From assembly GCA_046160825.1 (NCBI GenBank), contig JBJXHC010000029.1:1-41692 (forward strand): DNA of 41,692 nt, written 5' to 3'. Shown piece after piece: positions 5,885 to 14,943 of the stretch. Position 1 is the first letter of the stretch. Each line of letters begins with the position of its first letter. The notes under the pieces were generated by a model. That model was not told where the DNA came from, made no database searches, and saw only the letters and a program-made list of their open reading frames with translations. Position numbers and translations under genes: made by a program. The DNA comes from JBJXHC01 sp046160825. Lineage in GTDB: Bacteria; Bacteroidota; Ignavibacteria; UBA10030; UBA6906.

Positions 5885-8836
5885 ATGAATCGTCTTCATA
5901 TTCTCTTGCTAGTGCTGCTGACCGTCTGCAAGTCAAACGCGCAAACGGTCACCGTCTCCGTTCCAGCCCAGTTCGACACGATTCTCGTTAATACCTCCGA
6001 TAGTCTCGCATTTTGGGTCCGGAACCCTGGACCAACTCCTTTTACCGTCACTGATATCAATGCAACACGAGCGGAGTTTCGGATAAAGGATACGGCCTTC
6101 ACCGTACCTGCCAACGATAGCGTTCGCGTGTATGTGCATTTCACCACGAACCAAAATGTTACGTGGAAGGATGTGTTGTTGGTGACGGGAACAGGATTAA
6201 AGGGATCTCTCCCGCTTCAGTGGCGCGGCACCGGACGAATTGCTGATGGTGCATACAATGCCACACAGGGTTTGTGGGAGAACGCGCTGAAAACAGCTCT
6301 TACAAATCTTGTTACTGGCCATACAAACCTTGGCTACGATGTAGCCCGCAATAGGATGTTTGAAACCGTCGATGATGTCAATCTCACCGACACGATTGAG
6401 TGCGTGTACACAGGAAGGCGCATACGGGCCGTCAACAGGACCGAAGCACAGAACCAGAACTTCGATACTGAACATACGTGGCCACAAGGGACGTTCAACA
6501 GCGCCGACCCGATGCGCAGCGACCTGAATCATCTCTTTCCCACATACAGCCCCGCGAACAGCCAGCGCGGGAGTTACCCTTTCGGTCCGGTTGTCTCTAG
6601 TATCACGTATCAGGAAGGCGGCTCGAAAAAGGGATTGAATTCGAATGGCGTGATCTCCTTTGAACCACGGGATGTGCAAAAGGGAGACGTTGCCCGTGCG
6701 CTTTTCTATTTCATGCTCAGATATCAGAACAACTATGAAGGGTATCTGGACCAGCCACAGGAGACGTATCTCCGACAATGGCACACATCGGACCCTGTGA
6801 ACGCAAAAGAATTACAACGAAATACGAGGCTTGCATCTTACCAGGGCAAGCGTAATCCGCTTGTTGACTATCCCCAGTTTGTCGAGCGTATCACATCATT
6901 CCGCAGTGCCACTGCCCCAACGTTGTATCCTGATATTCTCGCTTCGGCGAGTGCGATCAATTTTGGTACGGTCGCGGTCGGAGATTCCATCGAGTGGACG
7001 CTGATCATCATCAATAACGGGCGTGCGGCACTGACTCTTTCCGGACTGACATTGCAGTCGCCATCATCCAACTTTCGCATCGTCAATACGCCGACGGGTG
7101 TTCCGGTGGACTCGTTTGCATCGGTGCGCGTACGTTTTATTCCCACACAGTCAAATCAATCCTCTTCCAACACTGTGATTATTCAAAGCAATGATCCGGA
7201 CGAAGGAACGGTGAACATTGCGCTCAGTGGTACGGGATCTTCCGGTACCGTTCAAACACTTCTGAACTTCCCTGCGAACTCTGCGACAGCAGTACCGACT
7301 CCCGTTCTGTTTACCTGGTACAGGCCTTCAGGTGCAGACCAATATCATTTTCAGCTTTCGTTATCAAATACATTCTCATCGTTCATTGCAAACGACTCGA
7401 CACTGGTTGATTCGTCGGCTTCACCCGCGGGACTTGCACTCAATACAACATACCACTGGCGCGTGCGCTCTCATGCTGCCACGGGATGGGGAACGTTCAG
7501 TGCGACGCGCAGCTTCACGACATGGACGACACCCGCTCAAGTTCTGCTCTTGAATCCGGCTGATGCCGCGACGAACACACCAATCCCGACCATTTTTGAA
7601 TGGCAATCTACAGCGTTGGCAACACGATATCACTTCGATCTGGATACGACGAGTTCATTCATTTCTCCGATCGACAGCGATACCACACTCACGGCAGTGT
7701 CGCGTACAGCATCAGGGCTCTCGCTCGGCACAACGTACTATTGGCGTGTGCGCGCAGGCAATGGGGCTGGTTGGAGCACCTATGCTCCAACGAGGAGTTT
7801 TACATCGTGGTCACTACCGGACCAGGCACAACTCGTCAGTCCCGCGGATTCTACTGAGGGCGTACCAATTCCTGCACCAATGTATTGGCAGTCTACGCCA
7901 ACCGCAACGCGCTATCAACTCGATCTTTCATTATTGAGTTCATTCGTTACAGTTCTCGTTACTGATTCCTCCTTGACGGATACGACCCGACTGGTATCGG
8001 AACTTGAGTCCAATACAACGTACTATTGGCGCGTGCGCTCAGGAAATGGAGCGGGATGGGGTGCATTCGCCGGGACCAGGAGCTTCACAACAGGAAATCC
8101 ACCTGCACAGGTTCAGCTTGGCTCTCCGGCGAATCTGGTGCGTGGAATTCCAACACCCGTGGTCTTCTCATGGCAACCATCCCCCGATGCAACGATATAC
8201 AATTTTGAACTCTCTCAAAGTGGATCATTCGGAATCGTTCTCGTATCGGATTCGTCCCTCACCGACACTCTGCACACCGTCTCCGGACTTGATACGCTCA
8301 CAACGTATTACTGGCGCGTCCGGGCGAGGAATAATTTTGGATGGGGGCCGTTCTCGCAGGCATGGGAATTCCGAATTGCCTCAGTGTTCACATTGACAAA
8401 GCAGATGAATGCGGGTTGGAGCCTTGTTTCAGTCCCGGTACTTCCTCCGGATTCATCGACGGCGGCGATTTTTCCAACGGCTGTTTCTGCGGCATACCTG
8501 TACAATGCTGGATACGTGCAATCCGATACGCTCAGTCCGGGAGTGGGATACTGGATGAAGTTTGGGCAATCGGAAGTGATTTCAATTTCCGGTGAACCGC
8601 TCTCTACGGACACCATTGAAGTAAGCGCGGGCTGGAATCTTATCGGGTCGATTTCTTATCCTTTGGATACGTCAACCATTGTGACTCTTCCGTCCGGGAT
8701 TATCATGTCCCCATTCTTTGGATTCAATGATGGTTATGCTGTAGTAGACACGCTCGAACCGGTGAGGGGATACTGGGTGCGCTGCAGTCAGCAGGGACAA
8801 ATCCTGCTCACGACCGGTGGAGCGGTCAGTCCGTGA
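5885..8836 (+). CDS. Secreted endonuclease I (EndA/NucM type) with ASH and Fn3-like repeats
   Basis: 983 residues; ATG 5885 has TAAGGA at 5875-5880 and opens a signal peptide (to ~residue 20). Order of domains: an ASH-like beta domain (~25-118); an endonuclease I domain (~120-345) with the active-site blocks TEHTWPQGTFN (H197) and DLNHLFPTYSPANSQRG (N215/H216, N225); a second ASH/choice-of-anchor domain (~345-448); four Fn3-like repeats of ~90 residues (~450-820), each with a TYYWRVR-type strand; and a C-terminal GWSLVSV/GWNLIGS double module (~840-983) ending in GYWVRC. Endonuclease I proteins cut DNA without sequence preference and serve in nutrient scavenging or biofilm turnover. The same C-terminal module precedes a sorting domain in other proteins here, but this protein stops without one. 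Its fate after Sec export is therefore unclear. Confidence 0.88.
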   Translation: MNRLHILLLVLLTVCKSNAQTVTVSVPAQFDTILVNTSDSLAFWVRNPGPTPFTVTDINATRAEFRIKDTAFTVPANDSVRVYVHFTTNQNVTWKDVLLVTGTGLKGSLPLQWRGTGRIADGAYNATQGLWENALKTALTNLVTGHTNLGYDVARNRMFETVDDVNLTDTIECVYTGRRIRAVNRTEAQNQNFDTEHTWPQGTFNSADPMRSDLNHLFPTYSPANSQRGSYPFGPVVSSITYQEGGSKKGLNSNGVISFEPRDVQKGDVARALFYFMLRYQNNYEGYLDQPQETYLRQWHTSDPVNAKELQRNTRLASYQGKRNPLVDYPQFVERITSFRSATAPTLYPDILASASAINFGTVAVGDSIEWTLIIINNGRAALTLSGLTLQSPSSNFRIVNTPTGVPVDSFASVRVRFIPTQSNQSSSNTVIIQSNDPDEGTVNIALSGTGSSGTVQTLLNFPANSATAVPTPVLFTWYRPSGADQYHFQLSLSNTFSSFIANDSTLVDSSASPAGLALNTTYHWRVRSHAATGWGTFSATRSFTTWTTPAQVLLLNPADAATNTPIPTIFEWQSTALATRYHFDLDTTSSFISPIDSDTTLTAVSRTASGLSLGTTYYWRVRAGNGAGWSTYAPTRSFTSWSLPDQAQLVSPADSTEGVPIPAPMYWQSTPTATRYQLDLSLLSSFVTVLVTDSSLTDTTRLVSELESNTTYYWRVRSGNGAGWGAFAGTRSFTTGNPPAQVQLGSPANLVRGIPTPVVFSWQPSPDATIYNFELSQSGSFGIVLVSDSSLTDTLHTVSGLDTLTTYYWRVRARNNFGWGPFSQAWEFRIASVFTLTKQMNAGWSLVSVPVLPPDSSTAAIFPTAVSAAYLYNAGYVQSDTLSPGVGYWMKFGQSEVISISGEPLSTDTIEVSAGWNLIGSISYPLDTSTIVTLPSGIIMSPFFGFNDGYAVVDTLEPVRGYWVRCSQQGQILLTTGGAVSP

Positions 8837-8919
8837 TGTCCGGATTTGAGATTCACGCTGGAGTTTGCTATCCTTGTTCAGTTTGAAGTACACAATAACC
8901 ATATCACGGGTCGAAATAT

Positions 8920-9288
8920 ATGGATAAGAGAGGCTCAATCTTTGTTGTGGATGATGAAGTGGAAGTCCGCGACCTCCTGAAGATCCTGCTTGAGGATGAG
9001 GGATACGAAGTTGATACGGCCGTGGATGGTGATGATGCAATAGCGAAGCTTGAAAAACGCGGATACGATCTCCTGCTGCTCGACATCAAAATGCCGCACA
9101 TCAGTGGTTTCGATGTTCTGAAATTTGTGCGTGAACGTCATCCCCGCGCCAAAGTTATCATGCTCACAGCCTTCGCCGAGTTGGCCAATGCCATGGAATC
9201 CAAGTTTCTCGGCGCTGACGATTTTATCGGCAAGCCGTATGATCCGAATGAAGTGTTGATGGCCATCGAGAGAATTCTCAAACAATAG
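8920..9288 (+). CDS. Stand-alone response-regulator receiver protein
   Basis: 122 residues that are only a receiver domain. The acidic pair D11/D12 (FVVDDE), the phospho-acceptor D55 (LLLLDIKMP), the switch threonine T83 (IMLTAFAE) and K105 (IGKPY) are all present. There is no output domain, so it acts by protein contact like CheY or as a phosphate relay. No histidine kinase is next to it. It lies 67 bp before the TRAP transporter genes and could be co-transcribed with them. The ribosome site is weak. Confidence 0.88.
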   Translation: MDKRGSIFVVDDEVEVRDLLKILLEDEGYEVDTAVDGDDAIAKLEKRGYDLLLLDIKMPHISGFDVLKFVRERHPRAKVIMLTAFAELANAMESKFLGADDFIGKPYDPNEVLMAIERILKQ

Positions 9289-9355
9289 CCTGTAGCCGAA
9301 AGACGAATGGTTCACGGGCGTTCTGCTTGCCCGACATATTCAAATCATTGGACGC

Positions 9356-10216
9356 ATGAACAGACTCCCCGCCGTCATACTCCTCCTTTCCTTTCTCTTC
9401 ACCGGATGTATTCAGCAAATTGCCATCAGTACAGTTGGCGGTATTGTGAATGATGGTTTTGGCGCGTTCACCGAGGAACAGGATCTTGATCTTGCAGAGA
9501 AGGCGTTGCCCTCCAACTTGAAACTCCTGGAAGTTATGCTGAAGAGCGATCCCGGAAACGAGGAAATCCTGCTCCTGTTGAGCCAGGGATACAACAGCTA
9601 CGCACTGGGATTTGTTGAAGACCACGACCCTGAGAGGGCACGCATGCTCTATCAACGGGGCGTTGGCTATGCGATGAGGATCTTGCGCGAGGATGAGCTT
9701 TTTGCAAGAGCGTTTGATGGCCGACTCGACGATTTGAAGAGTGAACTTGCAAAGAAAGGCAAGGACGACGTCCCCGCGGTGTTTTGGGCGGCGTTTGGAC
9801 TTGGAAGCTATATCCAGCTTTCGCTCACACATCCGGAGGCGATCGCCGATTTACCCAAAGCCGAAATGATGATGAAATTCGTCGTGTCAACCGACTCGAC
9901 ATTCTACTACGGAGGTGCCCATGTGTTCCTTGGAACGCTGTATGGCAGCCGGCCGAAAATGCTCGGTGGCAATGTGGAGCTTTCGCGACATCATTTTGAA
10001 ACAGCACTGAGAATCAATGGCGGGAAATTCCTGATGACGTACGTGTACTATGCCCGTTCGTATGCCGTCCAGACGTTAAACGAAGCCCTGTTCGAAGAAT
10101 TACTCGCACGGGTGAACGATGCCTCACTGGAGATCCTCCCTGAATTTCGTCTCGCAAACGCCATTGCCAAGAAAAAGGGAGAATCGCTTCAATCCCGCAA
10201 GATGGAACTGTTTTAG
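9356..10216 (+). CDS. tatT: TatT-type lipoprotein (TRAP-associated TPR protein)
   Basis: 286 residues. An N-terminal lipoprotein signal ends in LFTGC with the acylated C18. The mature part is all helical, with repeats resembling TPR motifs (GQ/GY...AL, LGTLYGSRP, HFETALRINGG), and matches the TatT family (TRAP-associated protein T, first described in Treponema pallidum). TatT is a periplasmic partner of the DctP-type binding protein and is thought to form oligomers that gather hydrophobic ligands. Gene order tatT-dctP-dctQ-dctM fits this directly. Gap to dctP is 75 bp. Confidence 0.82.
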   Translation: MNRLPAVILLLSFLFTGCIQQIAISTVGGIVNDGFGAFTEEQDLDLAEKALPSNLKLLEVMLKSDPGNEEILLLLSQGYNSYALGFVEDHDPERARMLYQRGVGYAMRILREDELFARAFDGRLDDLKSELAKKGKDDVPAVFWAAFGLGSYIQLSLTHPEAIADLPKAEMMMKFVVSTDSTFYYGGAHVFLGTLYGSRPKMLGGNVELSRHHFETALRINGGKFLMTYVYYARSYAVQTLNEALFEELLARVNDASLEILPEFRLANAIAKKKGESLQSRKMELF

Positions 10217-10291
10217 AACATGAAGTGAACTTCCCGTCTCAGATCGGCGTTCAACCAGCAAGATGATGTTGACTCACACCCGGAGAGAAAT

Positions 10292-11314
10292 GTGAAACCT
10301 GCAATCAAGATGTTCACGCAGTTGTTGATGACCATGATATTTTGCTGTGTGCCGGTGATGGCGCAAGAGTTCACTATCAAGTTTGCCTCCGTCGCGCCGG
10401 AAGGAAGCACTTGGCTCAACGTCATGCGCGAATACGATGCTGCCATCCGCAAGGAGAGCAATGGACGTCTTGGATTCAAAATTTATGCGGGCGGTGTGCA
10501 GGGAGAGGATAAGGACGTGCTGCGCAAGATCAGGTTGGGACAATTGCACAGTGCCGGACTCACCGGTTTCGGTCTCGGTGAAATCGCACCCAAGCTCCGT
10601 ATTCTCGACGCGCCATTTCTGTTCGAGAACTATGATGAAGTCGATCACGTCTACGCGTCTCTCGATAAGGAATTTAGAAAAGCACTGGATGACAATAACT
10701 ATGTGCTTCTCGGCTGGGCGGAGGTGGGCTTTGTCCACATTCTTACCAATACTCCGGTACGCACCCCGTCCGATATGAACGGAGTGAAAATGTGGATGTG
10801 GGAGGGCGACCCGATAGCAGAAGCGACATTCAAGTCATTTGGCATCACACCAATTCCCCTTGCCCTTACTGATGTGCTGACTTCTCTCCAAACAGGATTG
10901 ATCAATGGTGTATATACTTCTCCGCTTGCCGCCCTTGTATTGCAGTGGCATACCCGGGTAAAGTACATGCTCGATATTCCTCTCGCTGATGCTTCCGGTG
11001 CTGTGATTGTCTCGAAAAAAATGTTCAACTCGATGCCTGCCGATCTGCAGGAGATACTCTCCCGTAACGGAAAGAAGTACTTGACGGCACTGACAAAGAA
11101 GAGTAGGGAGGAGAATGGGAAGGCCATCGATGTAATGAAAAAATCCGGTATTGAAATCATCAAGGTAACATCCGACAAGACGATGCAGGAATATCGCCAG
11201 GCAGGAAAAAAAGCACGTGAGTCCCTTGTCGGCAAACTGTATGACAGGGAGTTTTTCGATCGGGTGGAAATGGCCGTCATCGAATTCCGCGCCACGGCAG
11301 CTTCGCCCAAATGA
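10292..11314 (+). CDS. dctP: TRAP transporter substrate-binding protein DctP (TatP-like)
   Basis: 340 residues, GTG start at 10292 with GGAGA at 10282-10286. A signal peptide (~1-24) is followed by a DctP fold: FTIKFASVAPEGSTW, GGVQGEDKDVL, GLGEIAPKLRILDAPFLF, and PSDMNGVKMWMWEGD. In classical DctP/SiaP proteins the segment 'GxKxR' carries an arginine that clamps the ligand carboxylate; here that position is W168 (KMW). The change fits the TatPT subtype, whose ligand is believed to be hydrophobic rather than a small organic acid. The protein delivers ligand to the DctQM permease in the inner membrane. Its stop overlaps the dctQ start (ATGA). Confidence 0.9.
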   Translation: MKPAIKMFTQLLMTMIFCCVPVMAQEFTIKFASVAPEGSTWLNVMREYDAAIRKESNGRLGFKIYAGGVQGEDKDVLRKIRLGQLHSAGLTGFGLGEIAPKLRILDAPFLFENYDEVDHVYASLDKEFRKALDDNNYVLLGWAEVGFVHILTNTPVRTPSDMNGVKMWMWEGDPIAEATFKSFGITPIPLALTDVLTSLQTGLINGVYTSPLAALVLQWHTRVKYMLDIPLADASGAVIVSKKMFNSMPADLQEILSRNGKKYLTALTKKSREENGKAIDVMKKSGIEIIKVTSDKTMQEYRQAGKKARESLVGKLYDREFFDRVEMAVIEFRATAASPK

Positions 11315-11805
11315 TCATCCTGCGTACGCTCAACAAAGTGTTGTATCGGATCGAATCAGGTCTGCTGGTCTTATTCCTCGGCGGCATGCTGATCCTGGCG
11401 TTTGGTCAGGTCGTATTGCGAAACCTCTTTGATACGGGCATTATCTGGGCCGATCCCATTATTCGGCACGCGGTTCTCTGGCTCGGATTTATCGGTGCTG
11501 CACTCGCCACTCCCGTTGATGGTCACATCAGCGTTGATGCAATCTCCCGATTTCTTTCCCCACGCATTAAATCCACCACTCAAACAATCACCAGCCTCTT
11601 TGCAGTGATCGTCTGTTATTTCCTTGCCGATGCGGCCTGGACGTTTATCGTTGATGAGAAGGCATCGGGAAGCGTGGTATTCCTTGATATTCCCACGTGG
11701 ATTGTACTGACGGTGATACCCACGGGCTACGCACTTGTCGGCTTTCACTTTCTTGTCAAAGCCATTGAGAGCACTCTTGGTGTTTTCGGGAACGGTGAGA
11801 AATAA
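11311..11805 (+). CDS. dctQ: TRAP transporter small membrane subunit DctQ
   Basis: 164 residues with four predicted membrane segments (near 12-32, 50-68, 90-112 and 128-150), the usual size and topology of DctQ. The pairing of a short N-terminal amphipathic stretch with segment WADPIIRHAVLWLGFIGAA is characteristic. It forms the permease with DctM and uses a sodium or proton gradient. Start overlaps the dctP stop, and its own TAA is directly followed by the dctM GTG, so the three are tightly coupled. Confidence 0.88.
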   Translation: MIILRTLNKVLYRIESGLLVLFLGGMLILAFGQVVLRNLFDTGIIWADPIIRHAVLWLGFIGAALATPVDGHISVDAISRFLSPRIKSTTQTITSLFAVIVCYFLADAAWTFIVDEKASGSVVFLDIPTWIVLTVIPTGYALVGFHFLVKAIESTLGVFGNGEK

Positions 11806-13086
11806 GTGGAGACCTTTTTCATCGGACTTTTCCTCGCCCTGCTCGCTTTGCTCGGCGCCCCGTTGTTCGTTATCATCGGTGCAATTGCGTTGCTTGCGTT
11901 CGGTTCGGTCGGGATTGATTCATCGGCGGTAGCCGTGGAGTTGTACCGCATAGCCAGTAACGCATCCCTTGTTGCCATTCCGCTCTTCACGTTCGCAGGG
12001 TACATGCTGGCTGAGAGCAAGACCCCGGTTCGCCTTGTGAATCTCGCTCGTGCGCTTATCGGCTCCATTCCCGGCGGGCTTGCCATCGTTGCACTCGTAA
12101 CGTGTGCGTTGTTCACTGCCTTTACCGGAGCGTCCGGGGTTACCATCGTCGCATTGGGAGGATTACTCTATCCGATGCTCGTGAAGGAAAACTATCCGGA
12201 GCGTTTTTCCCTTGGACTGATTACCACATCAGGCAGTCTCGGACTCCTTTTCCCGCCCAGCCTTCCGTTAATCCTGTATGCGGTGGTAACGAAAGTAAAT
12301 ATCGACAAGCTGTTTGCTGCCGGCATCATTCCGGGGATTTTGCTGGTGGCTATTCTTTCGCTGCACGGAGTGCGTCAGGGAAGAAAGGCTGCTGTGACGA
12401 AGACGCCTTTTGTTTGGGCGAATGCCTTCCGGGCGCTACGTGAGGCTGCGTGGGAACTTCCGCTTCCCGTGATCATCATCGGCGGGATCTATTCCGGGTT
12501 CTTTACTGCGACCGAAGCCGCAGCGGTAACAGCATTTTATGTTTTCGTCATTGAAGTATTTATCTACAGGGATTTGAAGCTCTTCAGCGACGTGCCGCGG
12601 GTAATGCGCGAGAGCATGCTGCTCGTCGGCGCAATTATGATGATCCTTGGTACGGCATTCGGTCTGACGAGCTATTTGATTGACGAAGAAGTTCCCATGA
12701 AACTCTTTGCCTTTACCCAACAATTCATTTCGAGTCCGATAGTCTTCCTCATTGTTCTCAACCTCTTTCTGCTCATCGTCGGGATGATGATGGACATCTT
12801 CTCTGCAACCATCGTCGTTGTCCCCATCATTACACCCATCGCTATCGCCTATGGTATCGATCCGGTGCATCTCGGCATCATCTTTCTCACGAACCTGGAG
12901 ATCGGATATCTTAGTCCGCCGGTCGGGCTGAACCTTTTCATTTCCAGCTTGCGTTTTGGCAAGCCCGTGTTCACGGTGGTTCGTGCGACGCTTCCCTTCA
13001 TCGGGATCCTGCTTGTCGCGCTCCTTATCATTACCTACGTACCAGAGCTCAGTCTCTGGCTGGTGCGAATCCTCGGCATTGAATAA
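11806..13086 (+). CDS. dctM: TRAP transporter large permease subunit DctM
   Basis: 426 residues, GTG start directly after the dctQ stop. It is very hydrophobic with about 11-12 membrane segments. Family blocks include FAGYMLAESKTPVRLVNLA, GSIPGGLAIVALVTC, TGASGVTIVALGG, GSLGLLFPPSLPLILYAVVT and GYLSPPVGLNLF. DctM is the transport subunit of TRAP systems. The operon ends 24 bp before the convergent GHL10 gene. Substrate is not predictable beyond the TatPT-like features of DctP and TatT. Confidence 0.93.
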   Translation: METFFIGLFLALLALLGAPLFVIIGAIALLAFGSVGIDSSAVAVELYRIASNASLVAIPLFTFAGYMLAESKTPVRLVNLARALIGSIPGGLAIVALVTCALFTAFTGASGVTIVALGGLLYPMLVKENYPERFSLGLITTSGSLGLLFPPSLPLILYAVVTKVNIDKLFAAGIIPGILLVAILSLHGVRQGRKAAVTKTPFVWANAFRALREAAWELPLPVIIIGGIYSGFFTATEAAAVTAFYVFVIEVFIYRDLKLFSDVPRVMRESMLLVGAIMMILGTAFGLTSYLIDEEVPMKLFAFTQQFISSPIVFLIVLNLFLLIVGMMMDIFSATIVVVPIITPIAIAYGIDPVHLGIIFLTNLEIGYLSPPVGLNLFISSLRFGKPVFTVVRATLPFIGILLVALLIITYVPELSLWLVRILGIE

Positions 13087-13110
13087 CAACGGCCGCGTCT
13101 GAGATAGCGC

Positions 13111-14850
13111 CTATCGTTTTACCTCAATGTGTTGTTCCAATGTCGCGCCACTGAAGCGCAGCCGTACGGCGTACCGCCCTGGAGGAAGCGCAGCGCTACC
13201 AGCGCTGACGATATATGTCCCTGCTTGCTGGATGGAATCCACCATGTGCCGGGCGAACCCGCGGGGGTCAGCCAAGGAAAGAATATCGAGAGAAACATCG
13301 GACCGTTCGGCAAGTCTGTAGGCAATCAAAGGAGACCCCGCCCAATCGTCCACCATCAAGGTTGCGAGACGTGTCGGGGCGGAGAGCCGGTAGTGCAGAT
13401 CCACCATCTCACGTATGACAACCGGCGCCGGAATGGAGGGGCGACTCTCGTTGTTGGCCCTGTCGATTGCCGTGACCGCGTAGTACTGCCGAATGCCGTG
13501 CGGTCCCGAAAGTGTATCGACATACGATCGTACGGGAGCGGGAACAGTGGCAACGAGCGCGCGTACATCATCGGTCGGGATTTCAGGCACGTGCCACCGG
13601 TAGATGGCGTACAAGTGCGTACGGTGTTCATCAGGTGGAGAAGTCCATTCGACCTGAAAGATATTCGGATGTGATTCGGTGACTGCGACCGTGGATGGAG
13701 GAGTGGGGGTTGGGCCTCCTTTCCATGGCATCGGTGGAATCAGGGCAGGAGTTGCATACCGCTCATCAAACATATCCATGGTGCTGATATTCTCATAGCG
13801 GAAGTATGCCTGTCCCACTGTGCTTTTTTCACGGGCTGCATCAATCTGCTCCGGTATTTGTTCCAACACAGCAGACTTGTACGCTGCGATACCGGCGTAC
13901 ACATGTCTTCCCGCCGCCATCTCCTGCCATGATTGCGCCAACGCGATGAAGTCCGGGTCTCCCTTCGACTCCCCAATATCCCAATATATTTGGGGAACGA
14001 GATAGTCATGCTTCTTTTTTCGCAGCCAGCCCGGTGCATCCTGGTAGTATGAATGAAACGCTCCCCAGCCGTTCTTTCCGTTGCCGGCGGAGAAGACACC
14101 GAGCGGAGCCGAGCCAACTTTGAGCATCGGTTTGCGCGCGGTTGCACTGTCGTATAATGCCGTGACAAATGCATCAATGTTTGCCCGCCGCCATTCGGCG
14201 CGATCAATGCCATTCCCGTATCTCCGATAACTTTTGTCGTCGGGAAAGTCGCGTCCGGGGTAGCGGATGAAGTCAAACTGGATCCCGTCAATATCGTAGC
14301 CGGCGATAAGGTCCAGAGCCACCTTCAGTGTGTAGTCACGTACATCAGGAATGCCCGGGTCGAACCACAGTTCGCCTTCGGCAGGTACCGTCCATTGAGG
14401 GAATGCACGTGCAGGGTGTGGCGGTGTGGTCGATGGAATATTGTTGCCCGGCCCGCGAATCTTGTACACATTAAACCATGCATGCACTTCCATGCCGAGT
14501 GCATGTGCTTCATTGAGGAGAAACTGAAGCGGATCCCAACCAGGATCCTTACCGAGGGTGCCTGTGAGATTCTCCGCCCATGGTTCGAAACTGGAACGAT
14601 AATAGGCATCACCCCGCGCACGTGCCTGAAAGAAAATCGTATTGAAGTGCGCCGCCTTGAGTCTTCGGACCATTGAGCGCAGAGAGGCCTGTTGTTCATT
14701 TCTGTCTCTGCTTCGCGGCCAGTCGAGTCCTGCTGCCGTGGCTATCCACACAGCACGGACCTCATACTTTGGTGCGGGCATGCGAGTTGGTTGCGCGATT
14801 AAAACAATCGGCAATAAAATAATGAGGATGAGGAAGTGTCGGATATTCAA
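13111..14850 (-). CDS. Secreted GHL10-type glycoside hydrolase-like protein
   Basis: 579 residues; a TTG start at 14850 is chosen because it opens a signal peptide (MNIRHFLILIILLPIVLIAQ), though no good ribosome site is seen. Residues ~28-330 form the GHL10 (DUF187) TIM barrel: EVRAVWIATAAGLDWP, FNTIFFQARARGDAYY, HALGMEVHAWFNVYK, and GYDIDGIQFDFIRYP with the acidic residues expected in the catalytic region. A Fn3-like domain (~385-475) follows. The last ~85 residues (AYRLAERSDVSLDILSLAD, then QQAGTYIVSAG and LPPGRYAVRL) look like a worn T9SS type A sorting domain that has lost its FPNPFNP signature. Members of this family are thought to act on cell wall or other glycans. It lies downstream of the BNR gene behind a terminator. 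Confidence 0.85.
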   Translation of the reverse strand: MNIRHFLILIILLPIVLIAQPTRMPAPKYEVRAVWIATAAGLDWPRSRDRNEQQASLRSMVRRLKAAHFNTIFFQARARGDAYYRSSFEPWAENLTGTLGKDPGWDPLQFLLNEAHALGMEVHAWFNVYKIRGPGNNIPSTTPPHPARAFPQWTVPAEGELWFDPGIPDVRDYTLKVALDLIAGYDIDGIQFDFIRYPGRDFPDDKSYRRYGNGIDRAEWRRANIDAFVTALYDSATARKPMLKVGSAPLGVFSAGNGKNGWGAFHSYYQDAPGWLRKKKHDYLVPQIYWDIGESKGDPDFIALAQSWQEMAAGRHVYAGIAAYKSAVLEQIPEQIDAAREKSTVGQAYFRYENISTMDMFDERYATPALIPPMPWKGGPTPTPPSTVAVTESHPNIFQVEWTSPPDEHRTHLYAIYRWHVPEIPTDDVRALVATVPAPVRSYVDTLSGPHGIRQYYAVTAIDRANNESRPSIPAPVVIREMVDLHYRLSAPTRLATLMVDDWAGSPLIAYRLAERSDVSLDILSLADPRGFARHMVDSIQQAGTYIVSAGSAALPPGRYAVRLRFSGATLEQHIEVKR

Positions 14851-14858
14851 GGGTTCAG

Positions 14859-14888
14859 AAAAAATGCCTGAGCAATATACTCAGGCAT
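14859..14888 (-). terminator. Rho-independent terminator of the BNR/T9SS gene
   Basis: On the minus strand the 9-bp stem ATGCCTGAG/CTCAGGCAT (14880-14888 with 14864-14872, 7-nt loop) is followed by a run of T residues (AAAAAA on the + strand at 14858-14863). It lies 56 bp beyond the stop of the gene at 14944. Confidence 0.75.
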
Positions 14889-14907
14889 CAGAGGAGATGC
14901 AAGAACT

Positions 14908-14932
14908 GCAGGCAGCCAGATGGGCTGCCTGC
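14908..14932. terminator. Second hairpin before the terminator
   Basis: GCAGGCAGCC (14908-14917) pairs perfectly with GGCTGCCTGC (14923-14932) around loop AGATG. It lies 12 bp after the stop of the BNR gene and has no T-run; it may protect the mRNA end or aid termination in tandem with 14859-14888. Confidence 0.5.
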
Positions 14933-14943
14933 AAAGTCCGAAG

